DNA of 55,725 bases from an uncultured Blastocatellia bacterium. GTDB lineage: Bacteria; Acidobacteriota; Blastocatellia; Chloracidobacteriales; Chloracidobacteriaceae. Each line of letters opens with the position of its first letter. The first letter of the stretch is position 1. The notes beneath the pieces were generated by a model. The model did not search any database and had not been told where the DNA came from. It worked only from the letters and a program-made list of their open reading frames with translations. This document shows, one piece after another, positions 29,518 through 38,008 of this stretch. Both the position numbers and the translations under genes were made by a program. Where the stretch lies: assembly GCA_937934745.1 (NCBI GenBank), contig CALGZC010000044.1, forward strand, positions 1 through 55,725, given 5' to 3'.

Positions 29518-29564
29518 TTGGGAGCGCGCGGACCTGAACCTGGGAGCGCGGGCTTCCAGCCCGC
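29518..29564. terminator. GC-rich palindrome and direct repeat at convergent 3' ends
   Basis: TGGGAGCGCG occurs twice (29518-29527 and 29541-29550). The second copy runs into a perfect palindrome GCGGGCT-TCC-AGCCCGC (29548-29564). It lies between the convergent guaB and nucleotidyltransferase genes and may terminate both; the sequence also has the look of a dispersed intergenic repeat. Confidence 0.5.
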
Positions 29565-29597
29565 CTTCAACCCTTTGTACGCGGGCAGATAGTCGTG

Positions 29598-30716
29598 TCA
29601 GCTCTCTGCCGGAGACAGACTGCGCCTCTGCAGGGTTCGCAGCACGGCGAGGCTCAGGAAGCGAAGCCGACTACGCCATTGATCGTGCAGACTCGACTGG
29701 TAAAGATGCGCAGCGACGAAAAAACCGAGCTTGGCGCCGAATGAATTGCGCGGACGATTGTAGCAGCGCATGGCTCGGTCGAAGAGCTGTTCGTTAACGT
29801 GTAACCATCGTCGTTGCCGGGCTGTGAGCTGCGATAACAATGGCGTTTCACACTGCAACCGCTGCCGCAGTAGTGCGCACGCAAAGGCAACCGATGTGAT
29901 GACGTGCCAGGCTTGTGCCCGTTGAAGCACGCTCTCCCAGTCGAAGTGAGGAGACTGCGCCAGGAGTAGTTTGAGATCGAGCAACCAACCTAGGCGGGCG
30001 AAACTATGCGCGGCGGCATGAACGCACAGGAACAAAAACTCATCTTCCGGCGATAGAACGTGAACGACACGACCGCGTTGCGTTTGGTAGGGCTGGGCCT
30101 GCGCCAGAACCTCGTCAGAACGGAGTGTGATACCAAAGCGACGAAACAAGTGAAAATGCAGCTCCAGCGGCGGCGATACGCTGTCAAGCGCTACATTGTG
30201 GTCGCCGGACAGTGCGCGCGACAGCGTGGCTTCATCCGTGACGTACCCCAACGGCACCAATGCGGCCAGCGCGGCCCGCACTTGCTCGTAGGCCACCAGA
30301 ACATCTAGATCGGTAGAGGGACGCCCAACATCCGCACCATACAGCCGTTCGCCAAGGGTTGGGCCCTTGAGCATCACTGCCCGGATGCCGGCGGTCGTCA
30401 GGGCATCCAGGATGCGGTCAAGCTGGGTAACCAGGTGGAGCGTCCAAGCTGCCTGAGCAATCTGAAAACATCGGAAGTGAGCAACGACCGTATCCGGTAC
30501 GTGGACACCCAACCGGATGAGCCGCCGGAACAGGTAATCCGCAACGCCGTGGTTGACGGCGCTGTTGAACAGCCCCATCCAATCCTCGACGGCAGCCGCG
30601 TCGGCAACCAGGGCCGCTTCATCTTCCGGCAAGCGGGCCATCAACTGCTCCAGCCGGCGCTCGGCTATAACGCCGTTGTCTCGGTGCGGCATCGTGTCGG
30701 GATAGCGGGCAGGCAT
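29598..30716 (-). CDS. RiPP-cluster nucleotidyltransferase family protein
   Basis: A 372-residue protein of the NTP_transf_5 family that accompanies lasso-like and other RiPP clusters. The nucleotidyltransferase signature is MLKGPTLGERLYG (from residue 115) and the metal-binding DLD in RPSTDLDVLV (about 136-138). The remainder is helical, with FLFLCVHAAAH downstream. Family members are found with HprK-like kinases, where the pair is thought to add a phosphate and then a nucleotide or other group to the peptide; that activity is inference here. It is the last gene of the cluster, 27 bases after the PqqD-like gene. Confidence 0.85.
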   Translation of the reverse strand: MPARYPDTMPHRDNGVIAERRLEQLMARLPEDEAALVADAAAVEDWMGLFNSAVNHGVADYLFRRLIRLGVHVPDTVVAHFRCFQIAQAAWTLHLVTQLDRILDALTTAGIRAVMLKGPTLGERLYGADVGRPSTDLDVLVAYEQVRAALAALVPLGYVTDEATLSRALSGDHNVALDSVSPPLELHFHLFRRFGITLRSDEVLAQAQPYQTQRGRVVHVLSPEDEFLFLCVHAAAHSFARLGWLLDLKLLLAQSPHFDWESVLQRAQAWHVITSVAFACALLRQRLQCETPLLSQLTARQRRWLHVNEQLFDRAMRCYNRPRNSFGAKLGFFVAAHLYQSSLHDQWRSRLRFLSLAVLRTLQRRSLSPAES

Positions 30717-30743
30717 AGCCTCTTACCAGACCTCGGCCGGAGG

Positions 30744-31025
30744 CTACTGCGCCCCACCGGATTCGACTCGTTCAATGAGGGCTGCGCTCTCAAGTTGTCT
30801 GAGCAGCCGCCGGGTACTGGCGGTGAGGTGCGCTGTGTCAGCGTCATATTCATCGGCCAGCTGCGACACAATCTCGTCCTCTGTCTTCCCCTGGGCAAGA
30901 GACTTCCAAATCACCGCACCCGTGCTGTTGAGCGTAAAATACCGCTTCGTGTCAAGGTGCAGCAGCACCATAACATCCTCCACTTCGGTCGAAACTACTG
31001 CCGGGTGGACTCGAAAACTCGTCAT
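30744..31025 (-). CDS. PqqD-like peptide chaperone / RiPP recognition element
   Basis: A 93-residue PqqD-family protein: N-terminal strands (SFRVHPAVVSTEVEDVMVLLHL), DTKRYFTLNSTGAVIW, KTEDEIVSQLADEY, and the C-terminal helix ending ESAALIERVE. It should bind the leader of the precursor encoded at 33070-33228 and deliver it to the radical SAM enzyme and B2 protease. Its start overlaps the radical SAM stop by four bases (ATGA), so the two proteins are made together. It is clearly different in sequence from the B1 protein at 1952-2263. Confidence 0.88.
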   Translation of the reverse strand: MTSFRVHPAVVSTEVEDVMVLLHLDTKRYFTLNSTGAVIWKSLAQGKTEDEIVSQLADEYDADTAHLTASTRRLLRQLESAALIERVESGGAQ

Positions 31026-32068
31026 ATGCTTACACGCTCTGCGACTGTTCCTGTAGCTCCTTGCCCTGCCCGCCCAAGCTGCACCAGTGCCGGTGTTCGC
31101 CAGGCAGTTTTATCAAATGTTTGGGTACAAAAGTGGCAGGGGAATTCAGCCTCCGGGTGGCCAGCTGCAAGCGCCGCATTCCGCCGGGCGCGCTGTGCCA
31201 GTGCTAGGCGGTGAACACGCTCACAAGCCTCTTGAAAGGACGTTGTCCGCAGATCGGCCACGACGTCGCCCTCACCTACCGCGTTACGGTAATCCGAAAG
31301 CGTACAGCACAGCGTGAGGCGTCCACGACAGTCAAGGTGGACCGTCTCGCCGGAGAGCGAAACACAGGGCGTACCCGGCGCCGACATCGAAACACCTGCT
31401 GCAAACTGCACCGGAATCTTGAGAATGGCGTCCACTGCCAATGCCTCCCGTTCAGCCGCACGGCGCTCATCCGGCGTGAGGGATAGGCGTTGGTCATACT
31501 CCTCCGATGTCGGCAGCAGGTGCATAAACTGCACCACATCCGCGCCAAGTCGGGCGCTCAGAACGGCAAGCGACTCAATGGATGCCACACTGCGCCGGGT
31601 CACGACCAGGTTGACGCCGAATGGAAAGCCGTGAAACCGACACAACGCCATCGCCGCCATGATTTTGCGGAATGAACCCGAACCACGCACAGCATCGTGG
31701 GCCTGCTCGGTTGCGCCGTCCATGCTGAAGAACACCCGGTAGAGGGCGTTTTTGGTCTCGGCCAGCACGGGGGCAATCTTTGGGAAATGCCAGCCGTTGG
31801 TGACCAACGAATAGGAGAAGCCCAGTGCAGCCGTGCGGCGGATGATCTGCTGAAACCGTGGATGGAGGGTGACTTCACCACCCGTGTAGCTGACAGCCGT
31901 TACGCCATAGTCGCGCGCCTGCACCAGAACATTGTTCAATAGCTCAACATCCAGGTGCTGCGTCTCCGCTACCCGCAGGCAGTAGTCGCAATCGAGGTTA
32001 CACAAGTTCGTCAGCGTCACTGTCAGGCGCTTGACGGGCAATATCTCGGCAGGCGTAAGGTTAGACAT
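31022..32068 (-). CDS. Radical SAM peptide-modifying enzyme with C-terminal cysteine-rich (SPASM/Twitch-like) region
   Basis: A 348-residue radical SAM enzyme. The [4Fe-4S] motif is CNLDCDYC (Cys23, Cys27, Cys30); SYTGGEVTLHP provides the GGE motif. C-terminal cysteines (TPC, LDC, LTLCC, and FPCHFCTQTF) point to an auxiliary iron-sulfur cluster region as in SPASM/Twitch RiPP enzymes. The ATG at 32068 overlaps the kinase gene by eight bases; a start at 32104 lies deeper inside that gene and is less likely. The coupled PqqD-like protein and adjacent small peptide gene make the precursor at 33070-33228 the probable substrate. The chemistry cannot be read from sequence; the precursor contains no Cys, so thioether formation is excluded for it. 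Confidence 0.88.
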   Translation of the reverse strand: MSNLTPAEILPVKRLTVTLTNLCNLDCDYCLRVAETQHLDVELLNNVLVQARDYGVTAVSYTGGEVTLHPRFQQIIRRTAALGFSYSLVTNGWHFPKIAPVLAETKNALYRVFFSMDGATEQAHDAVRGSGSFRKIMAAMALCRFHGFPFGVNLVVTRRSVASIESLAVLSARLGADVVQFMHLLPTSEEYDQRLSLTPDERRAAEREALAVDAILKIPVQFAAGVSMSAPGTPCVSLSGETVHLDCRGRLTLCCTLSDYRNAVGEGDVVADLRTTSFQEACERVHRLALAQRARRNAALAAGHPEAEFPCHFCTQTFDKTAWRTPALVQLGRAGQGATGTVAERVSI

Positions 32069-33050
32069 AGGCGTGGTGCAACCGAATAAGGGAGGCTGCG
32101 TCAAGCCGGTCGGCTAAGGCAGACGGATGACGCAGCAAATCACGGCCCATACGTAACGTAAACCTATAGCAGGATTTCACAAGCTGACGGTATGTCGCCA
32201 GGTGGGTTTCTGCCGTCTCACAATCCAGCGCCAGCCAAGGTGTGTTTGTTATCAAACAGGACAGGGCGTCCACCGACGATAGCGGCGAAACCTGGGTTTG
32301 TTCAGCGTTGTGGAGTTGACAGAAAAATAAAAAAGCCGGCTTTGCCACCAGCTCAAACCGACCAGGCCACACAGCGCGCGGATTCACCACTCGCTTGGTG
32401 GCATTTTGCAAACGCGGCTCGACATACGGCTGCAAATGGGGGAACTGACGCAGGCTATCCGTTGTAATGGAGAACAGTTCCCGCGCGGCGCGGGCGTAGA
32501 GCGCCGTCTCTTCAAAACCGACTGCAATCTGCTTTACAAGTAGGGCATCATCAGAAACGTACCGCCAGCCGGCCTCCAGCAACCCGATAACGGCACTGGT
32601 TTTCCCGCTACCGGAAGCGCCGATGAAGACATACGCTTGTTCCTCTGTAACGCACGCGCCGCCGTGCAGTTCAAACCACCCCAGGCGCCGCAGCAAAAAC
32701 AGCAGTACAAGCCGTATGTATGAACAGCAAGTATAGGAACCGGACAGATCATCCTCGGTTGGGAGCGCCAACGGCGTCACTCGGCGGCGCGCCAGGTCAA
32801 CAGCAACTCGCCACGACCCGTAAATAAACAGCAGCCAACTCCCCTGGCGATAAATCGTCAGGTCCTTCCAGGACAGCCACAGCTTGGCGTTACAAAGCGA
32901 TGACGGTGGCACACTTTCGTCAAGCACAAGGTCGGCTGCTTCTGGAGCAACTTCCGCGAGGCCAAGGTAGCGGCAGGCCAGAATCACAGGTTCAAGTTGG
33001 CGCGTTTCCCGCCTTGAAACCCCAAAAGAAAGACTCGTGCCGGCAACCAT
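32061..33050 (-). CDS. HprK-related peptide kinase
   Basis: A 329-residue protein resembling the HPr kinase C-terminal domain. Visible are ELHGGAC (residues 127-133), Walker A IGASGSGKTS (143-152) and YVSDDALL (164-171), which corresponds to the acidic catalytic segment. Such kinases occur in paeninodin-type lasso clusters, where they phosphorylate the peptide, and in uncharacterised HprK/PqqD systems. The gene starts 19 bases after the precursor stop and overlaps the radical SAM gene. Possible acceptors in the precursor core are Thr46 and Ser48. No good ribosome-binding site precedes the ATG at 33050. Confidence 0.85.
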   Translation of the reverse strand: MVAGTSLSFGVSRRETRQLEPVILACRYLGLAEVAPEAADLVLDESVPPSSLCNAKLWLSWKDLTIYRQGSWLLFIYGSWRVAVDLARRRVTPLALPTEDDLSGSYTCCSYIRLVLLFLLRRLGWFELHGGACVTEEQAYVFIGASGSGKTSAVIGLLEAGWRYVSDDALLVKQIAVGFEETALYARAARELFSITTDSLRQFPHLQPYVEPRLQNATKRVVNPRAVWPGRFELVAKPAFLFFCQLHNAEQTQVSPLSSVDALSCLITNTPWLALDCETAETHLATYRQLVKSCYRFTLRMGRDLLRHPSALADRLDAASLIRLHHAYV

Positions 33051-33069
33051 CTAAGCGCGGTTTTCGCAA

Positions 33070-33228
33070 CTACGGGGCAATAAAACTCGCCGTAAACGCT
33101 TCCAAGACGCGCAGCCCCTGGATTTGTTTCTCCAGTTGGTCAAATTCCCTAAGTTCCGGCTCGACAAAAGTCTTCTTGAATGTTGCCACGTTATCTGTCG
33201 CAAGCTTTGTTTCATCAGGCGTATTCAT
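33070..33228 (-). CDS. Candidate RiPP precursor peptide with lasso-type leader
   Basis: A 52-residue peptide starting at an ATG at 33228 with a strong GAGGTGA ribosome-binding site six bases upstream. The central part FVEPELREFDQLEKQIQG (residues 21-38) aligns without gaps to the lasso leader pattern YxxPxL...G...TxG: Phe21 for Tyr, Pro24, Leu26, Asp30 for Gly, Ile36 for the -2 Thr, and Gly38 as core position 1. The predicted core is residues 38-52 (starts GLRVLEAF, ends SFIAP): no Cys, two Phe, one Thr, one Ser, and one acidic residue, Glu43, at core position 6. Lasso rings need Asp/Glu at positions 7-9, so a standard lasso is not expected. The longer in-frame version (start 33315) lacks a ribosome-binding site and overlaps B2. 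Confidence 0.78.
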   Translation of the reverse strand: MNTPDETKLATDNVATFKKTFVEPELREFDQLEKQIQGLRVLEAFTASFIAP

Positions 33229-33278
33229 TGTGTTCACCTCGTGAGCGTCAAATTGAGAAATAAGATACCCGGAGAACA

Positions 33279-33794
33279 TTACCGTTTTGGATACCGCAAC
33301 AATACACGAAAGCACCCATACGGGCTAGCTTTTTCTAGCAACGGTCGGCCGTCCACTTCAACCCAGCAGTGTAGGGTTGGACGTCCGCCTTCATCAGGCG
33401 GACCTGCACCCAGCACAAACTCAAGGGGCATTCGGTGGCGGCACAGCATAGCGTAAATGATCAGCGAGCGGAACAGACACTCGCCAAGACCTGGATGCGG
33501 TAGTCGGCGGACAACTGCTGCGGCAATCTGTGCGACCGCTTCCGGTGCCAACACCGCCGACCGCCGACCGGTGGCAGTTTCACCGCATCGGTGATCTAGG
33601 TAGGCCAACACTGCCGGCAACGTAGCTCGGCGCATAAGCAGCCATACCCGGCAGGCCCACCAAACACAGCGGACGACGATCCCCCAGCGATGGTGGTGCA
33701 AGACAGGAAACCGAGCTAATCGAACTGAAGTCGCCAAAAAAACACCCACCAGCGTTGCGGATCGGCCGCGGTTGTCAGTCGCTACGATAGACAC
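33279..33794 (-). CDS. Lasso B2-type leader peptidase (transglutaminase-like)
   Basis: A 171-residue B2-family cysteine protease. An N-terminal hydrophobic/basic part is followed by LGECLFRSLIIYAMLCRH (catalytic Cys106) and TLHCWVEVDGRPLLEK (catalytic His142). It should cleave the leader from the 52-residue peptide encoded 50 bases downstream. The start is a GTG at 33794 with a weak upstream purine stretch. It is only distantly like the B2 at 1485-1955, so the two loci are separate systems rather than a recent duplication. Confidence 0.87.
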   Translation of the reverse strand: MSIVATDNRGRSATLVGVFLATSVRLARFPVLHHHRWGIVVRCVWWACRVWLLMRRATLPAVLAYLDHRCGETATGRRSAVLAPEAVAQIAAAVVRRLPHPGLGECLFRSLIIYAMLCRHRMPLEFVLGAGPPDEGGRPTLHCWVEVDGRPLLEKASPYGCFRVLLRYPKR

Positions 33795-33843
33795 TTCTCA
33801 GCAGTCAGAACAAGTCGCTTTGTGAGCGTTGAGCCAGACAAAC

Positions 33844-35061
33844 TTACTCCGGGCGTTCCAGAGGGGGAATGATGGCACAGTAGTCACGCTCGAAACGAGC
33901 CACATAATCCTGCAACAACGCCGTCACCCGGTCATAGCTTGTTGAACGAACGACCAGGCCGACGTGATAGCGTTTCTTGACACGAAAGACAATTTCCGGG
34001 TCGGTAAACATCGAGGTATCCGGGTATTCCTGCCGCGCCAGACATAGCGCCACGCCGCCATATTCCTGGCGCGTCGGTGGCAAGACATAGGGGACTTCCC
34101 CACGCCCGAGCTCGATTTTGGCCCACTCGGCCCAGATGTTGATACCACTTGCAGCCTCCAGTGTTTCGGCAATGTAGGCACCGCCGACCCGTGCTGCAAT
34201 TTCCAGAAAGTAGAACTCACCCGTCTCAGCACTCTGAATGAATTCGGCATGTGTTGCCCCGCGCCGCATTTTCAGCCCGGTGAGCAGTTTCTGGTTGATG
34301 TTGAGCAGCGTCGCGCGTTCCGGTGCGTCATAGGGCAAGGTCTGGGTGGTGAACACACCACCGTCGTGGGCCACGCTCATCGGTGGTCGCCCGTAACGAT
34401 TGACGCCGGCAAAAATGACCTCGCCGTTTTCAACCAGGGAGTCCACATGGTAAACATCCCCGGCGATAAACCGCTCCAGAACGTAGTTACTTGACCGCTC
34501 GCTCAAGCGGTCGCGGGCGTCCAGATAGTCAATGGTTCGCCAGACCTGCTCGCTGTCGTACAGCTTCTTGATGCCGATGGCCGAGACGTCTGTCCGTGGC
34601 TTCATAACCCAGGGCGGCGGAATGCGCCGCATATACTCTTCCAAATCCTGATAGTTGAGGACATGGACAAACTCCGGGACACGCACGCCGGCTTGTTCGG
34701 CCTCAACACGCATGGCGAGCTTGTCGCGGAAGTGCCGCGCCGTCGTGCTGCCCATGCCCGGTAGCCGTAAGTGCTCACGGATGAGCGCCGCCGTCAGCAC
34801 GTCAAGTTCTTCCAACGCCACGACGGTATGCAATTTGCGCGGTCGCGCTAACTGCGCCACGGTGTACACAAACAGTTCCGGCGTGGCGTCATTTGGCAGC
34901 GGAATAAACTCGTCAAGGCTTTCAAACGGCCAGTCCTCATGCCGAAATTTTTCTTTTGTAATCAGGACCACCCGGCAACCCTGACGTTTGACTTCGCGGA
35001 TGAATTCAACGCCCTTGAAATAACTTGCTAAACAAACAACTGTTCGTTCGGGACTGGTCAT
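33844..35061 (-). CDS. ATP-grasp domain protein
   Basis: A 405-residue ATP-grasp ligase with carboxylase/amino-acid-ligase-like architecture: an N-terminal Rossmann-like part (VVCLASYFKGVEFIREVKRQG), the ATP-binding PPPWVMKPRTDVSAIGIKKL with conserved Lys, VLERFIAGDVYHVDSLV, and the metal-binding FYFLEIAARVGGAY. It precedes B2 by 49 bases and is probably the first gene of the RiPP operon. It could join a carboxylate to an amine on the peptide, but similar ATP-grasp proteins also occur outside such clusters, so its membership is less sure than that of the other genes. Confidence 0.8.
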   Translation of the reverse strand: MTSPERTVVCLASYFKGVEFIREVKRQGCRVVLITKEKFRHEDWPFESLDEFIPLPNDATPELFVYTVAQLARPRKLHTVVALEELDVLTAALIREHLRLPGMGSTTARHFRDKLAMRVEAEQAGVRVPEFVHVLNYQDLEEYMRRIPPPWVMKPRTDVSAIGIKKLYDSEQVWRTIDYLDARDRLSERSSNYVLERFIAGDVYHVDSLVENGEVIFAGVNRYGRPPMSVAHDGGVFTTQTLPYDAPERATLLNINQKLLTGLKMRRGATHAEFIQSAETGEFYFLEIAARVGGAYIAETLEAASGINIWAEWAKIELGRGEVPYVLPPTRQEYGGVALCLARQEYPDTSMFTDPEIVFRVKKRYHVGLVVRSTSYDRVTALLQDYVARFERDYCAIIPPLERPE

Positions 35062-35168
35062 GACGCCCTCTAAACCCCAAAAGCAACAAGGATGTCAGGG
35101 AATACCGACAACGATACTCTGCCCCTAGGGCGAAAGGCAAATGTTGTTCGGGAACGCTGTACTGACAT

Positions 35169-36116
35169 CTACGGTGCATCCGGCGGGTAAGGTTCGACAC
35201 GTATCGTCCCCCGCCCTGTCGCCAACCGGAGTTCTGCGCCGCCAACACCAAACCGGCCGCGCGCCTGGGCGCCAAACGGAAGGTCAAATGGTGTCTCCGA
35301 GCCGCGATCCAGTGGGTAGCGAATATCGAGTGGCGCACTGGCGGCCAGCGCCACGTCCGCCGCATAACCACGCGGGACGCTGAGCAGGATGTCGCCTACC
35401 CCAACCCGTAAATCCAAGCCTGTCCCACGCCAGCTTCGTCCGTTCAGTTCGACGCGTGCCTGGCCCGTTGCCAGGCGCCCAACCACGGTGCCAGCAACGC
35501 CGTTGAGATGCACCTGCCCACGTTGCACCATGAACACAATCCCGCCGTAGATGTCAGACAGTGCCAGTTCCCCATCAAAGACGGTGATTTCCAAATCCGT
35601 GTACTCTGGGACGCTCAGCTTGTAGTCAATTCGGTAGGGGAGGCGCAGCAACGGACTGGCTAACCCATCTGCTACGGCACGGCGTTCCTTGCGCGACAGG
35701 TTCTTGGCAGCCGGTCCGACCGAGATCACGTGCAACTGCACGTCGCGCGCGTCAAGCTGAAAGCCAATCCGCTCGGCCACCGCGGCGACATCCGCGGCTG
35801 ACGCACCCTCCACCCGAATCTGTGCCTGGATTCTGAGTTCCGACCGTTTCCACCCAACAACGGTCAAACTGCCGGTCGGCGGCAGCGTGACTTTCAGCGC
35901 CCGCCCATACTCAAAGCGCAGGCTTTGCTCACGGACATACTCCTGAAAGCATCCACCACCGTCCGTCTTGCCCTCAGCTCTAAGTACGGCAGGAGCCTGC
36001 GGGAGACTCGGTGCGGGCGATGCGTGCTGACCGTGCCCCACAGCCCACAGGCAGCACAGGATAGAGGCTGACGCACAACCGAGCGGACGGGACGGCCGGT
36101 TTGTTGCGCTCGTCAT
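35169..36116 (-). CDS. Exported DUF4097-like beta-strand protein
   Basis: A 315-residue protein with an N-terminal signal-like segment ([16 protein letters not shown]) and a repetitive beta-strand region ([79 protein letters not shown]) like the DUF4097/adhesin-type beta-helix family. Function is unknown. The start overlaps the carA stop by four bases. Its stop lies 107 bases before the ATP-grasp start, a gap in which no other gene was seen. Confidence 0.7.
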   Translation of the reverse strand: MTSATNRPSRPLGCASASILCCLWAVGHGQHASPAPSLPQAPAVLRAEGKTDGGGCFQEYVREQSLRFEYGRALKVTLPPTGSLTVVGWKRSELRIQAQIRVEGASAADVAAVAERIGFQLDARDVQLHVISVGPAAKNLSRKERRAVADGLASPLLRLPYRIDYKLSVPEYTDLEITVFDGELALSDIYGGIVFMVQRGQVHLNGVAGTVVGRLATGQARVELNGRSWRGTGLDLRVGVGDILLSVPRGYAADVALAASAPLDIRYPLDRGSETPFDLPFGAQARGRFGVGGAELRLATGRGTIRVEPYPPDAP

Positions 36117-37222
36117 GCAGCAACCTCGGTCGAACGGGTCGACAAAAGGGCCACAAACGCTTCAAACAGATAGGCGGCGTCATGGGGACCCGGCGCGGCT
36201 TCCGGGTGGTATTGAACACAGAAGACCGGCAAATGACGATGTCGAAAACCTTCGAGGGTGCCGTCATTGAGGTTGACATGCGTGACTTCGAGCTCACGCG
36301 GCAGCGTGTCGGCGTCCACGGCAAAGCCATGGTTCTGCGAGGTAATTTCAACCTGTCCCGTGGCCAAACGCTTGACCGGATGATTGGCGCCGCGATGGCC
36401 GTACTTGAGCTTGAATGTTTTGGCCCCGAAGGCAAGCGCCAGGATTTGATGGCCGAGACAGATGCCAAACGTCGGCAACTGTTCGGCCAAGCGCCGTACC
36501 TGCACGGCAATGTCGGTCAGCGGTTCCGGGTCGCCGGGGCCGTTGGAAAGAAACAGACCGTCCGGGCGCAAGCGCAGCACTTCCTCGGCCGTCGTCATCG
36601 CTGGAACAACTGTCACCCGGCAACCAAGCGCCGAAAGCCGGCGCAGAATGTTGAACTTGACGCCGAAATCAAAAGCAACCACGTGCCAGCGTGGGCTGAC
36701 GCTTCGGTCGGTCTCGGCAACCCAGGTGTACGGCGTCGGACAGCTTACGGTTTTCGCCAGCGCTGCCCCAACCATGCGCGGTGCGCCGGCAGCTTTCGCC
36801 ACTAACCGACGTTCGTCTTGTTCGACGGTGGAAATGACGCCGCGCATCGCGCCATGCTCGCGGATGTGCCGCACCAAGGCCCGTGTGTCCACGTCCTCGA
36901 TCCCGACAATGCCGTGACGCTGCAGATACTCCCGCAGGGACTCCGTCGCGCGCCAGTTGCTCGTCATTGCCGACAACTCACGGACAATAAAGCCGGCCAC
37001 AAACGGCCGGCGCGATTCCACATCCTCGGCATTGACCCCGTAGTTGCCGATGTGCGGGTAGGTCATTGTCACCAACTGCCCCGCGTAAGATGGATCGGTG
37101 AGCACTTCCTGATACCCCGTCATCGCCGTATTGAAGACCACTTCACCGGTGGTCTCACCGGCAACACCGATGCTCCTGCCACGAAAGCAGCGCCCATCTT
37201 CGAGCGCAAGGATGGCGTCCAT
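36113..37222 (-). CDS. carA: Carbamoyl-phosphate synthase small subunit
   Basis: Glutamine amidotransferase subunit of carbamoyl-phosphate synthase (369 residues), feeding arginine and pyrimidine synthesis. N-terminal domain: [37 protein letters not shown]; class I amidotransferase domain: LSNGPGDPE, the nucleophile Cys in [15 protein letters not shown], and the His-Glu pair in [13 protein letters not shown]. The large subunit gene carB is not in the window. Confidence 0.97.
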   Translation of the reverse strand: MDAILALEDGRCFRGRSIGVAGETTGEVVFNTAMTGYQEVLTDPSYAGQLVTMTYPHIGNYGVNAEDVESRRPFVAGFIVRELSAMTSNWRATESLREYLQRHGIVGIEDVDTRALVRHIREHGAMRGVISTVEQDERRLVAKAAGAPRMVGAALAKTVSCPTPYTWVAETDRSVSPRWHVVAFDFGVKFNILRRLSALGCRVTVVPAMTTAEEVLRLRPDGLFLSNGPGDPEPLTDIAVQVRRLAEQLPTFGICLGHQILALAFGAKTFKLKYGHRGANHPVKRLATGQVEITSQNHGFAVDADTLPRELEVTHVNLNDGTLEGFRHRHLPVFCVQYHPEAAPGPHDAAYLFEAFVALLSTRSTEVAA

Positions 37223-37306
37223 CTGACTTTGTCTCCACCTTCGTCTTCGCCGGCGAGGCCGTCCTGAGATTCCGAAGCCCTTCTCCCGCCAGCGGGCCGG
37301 AACAGT

Positions 37307-37993
37307 CTAGCATGCCGGACTCGGACCTGGCGCTTTCACCCCGGGGCTCTGCCTTTGTCGGGTTTCCCAGTTACGCAACAACGTATCGAGTTCAGCTTGC
37401 AGTTGCGCCGTCGCGGCGGCAATCTCGTCTCCGGTGGCACCTCGCCGCACCCAGATGAGGCGACCATAAAACACCCGTCCAACGGTAAACGGCTTTGGGA
37501 TGCGAAATCGATCCCAAGTATTGAGGATCCAATGCCGCTCGGTCACGATACAAACCGGCTGAATCGGTGCGCCGCTCAAACTGGCAAGCATAGCTGCACC
37601 TTCTTTGGCACGGTAGCACGGCCCCTTTGGACCATCAATCGTAAAGGCGGCATCCGCACCGCGTCGAATCGCCGTCACCATAGCCTTGAGGGCGCCAACA
37701 CTGCCGCGTGTTGCCGACCCGCGCGCCGTACCAAAGCCAAACCGCCGAATGACTTCAGCAATGAGATCGCCATCCCGGCTCAACGAAGTCATGACGACAA
37801 TCCCGCGCCGCTGAAAAAACAACGTCGCTGCCAAAATCTGGTTGTGCCAGAAGGTGTAAATGATCGGCGTTGTCGGAGGCAGCCACCCGTGCAAGGGGTC
37901 GGGTAGCGCCCGCAGGTTAGAAACATCCAATCGCACCGTCCGGCCGAGCAACCGCAGTAAGCACGTCGCCAAAGTCGCCAGCCACCACGTCAT
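37307..37993 (-). CDS. DUF374 lysophospholipid acyltransferase family protein
   Basis: A 228-residue LPLAT-like protein: TFWHNQILAATLFF holds the catalytic His, with SLSRDGDLIAEVIRRFGF, RGSATRGSVGALKAMV and FTIDGPKGPCYRAKEGAAMLA matching the DUF374 family. It probably transfers an acyl chain in lipid A or phospholipid assembly at the inner membrane. Lies between hisD and carA in the same direction. Confidence 0.85.
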   Translation of the reverse strand: MTWWLATLATCLLRLLGRTVRLDVSNLRALPDPLHGWLPPTTPIIYTFWHNQILAATLFFQRRGIVVMTSLSRDGDLIAEVIRRFGFGTARGSATRGSVGALKAMVTAIRRGADAAFTIDGPKGPCYRAKEGAAMLASLSGAPIQPVCIVTERHWILNTWDRFRIPKPFTVGRVFYGRLIWVRRGATGDEIAAATAQLQAELDTLLRNWETRQRQSPGVKAPGPSPAC

Positions 37994-38008
37994 CGCGTTT
38001 GCACTGCC

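Noticed and set aside
33070-33315. Longer version (81 residues) of the precursor
   Set aside because: The extra N-terminal part overlaps B2, has no ribosome-binding site and does not look like a leader, whereas the internal ATG has a strong one.
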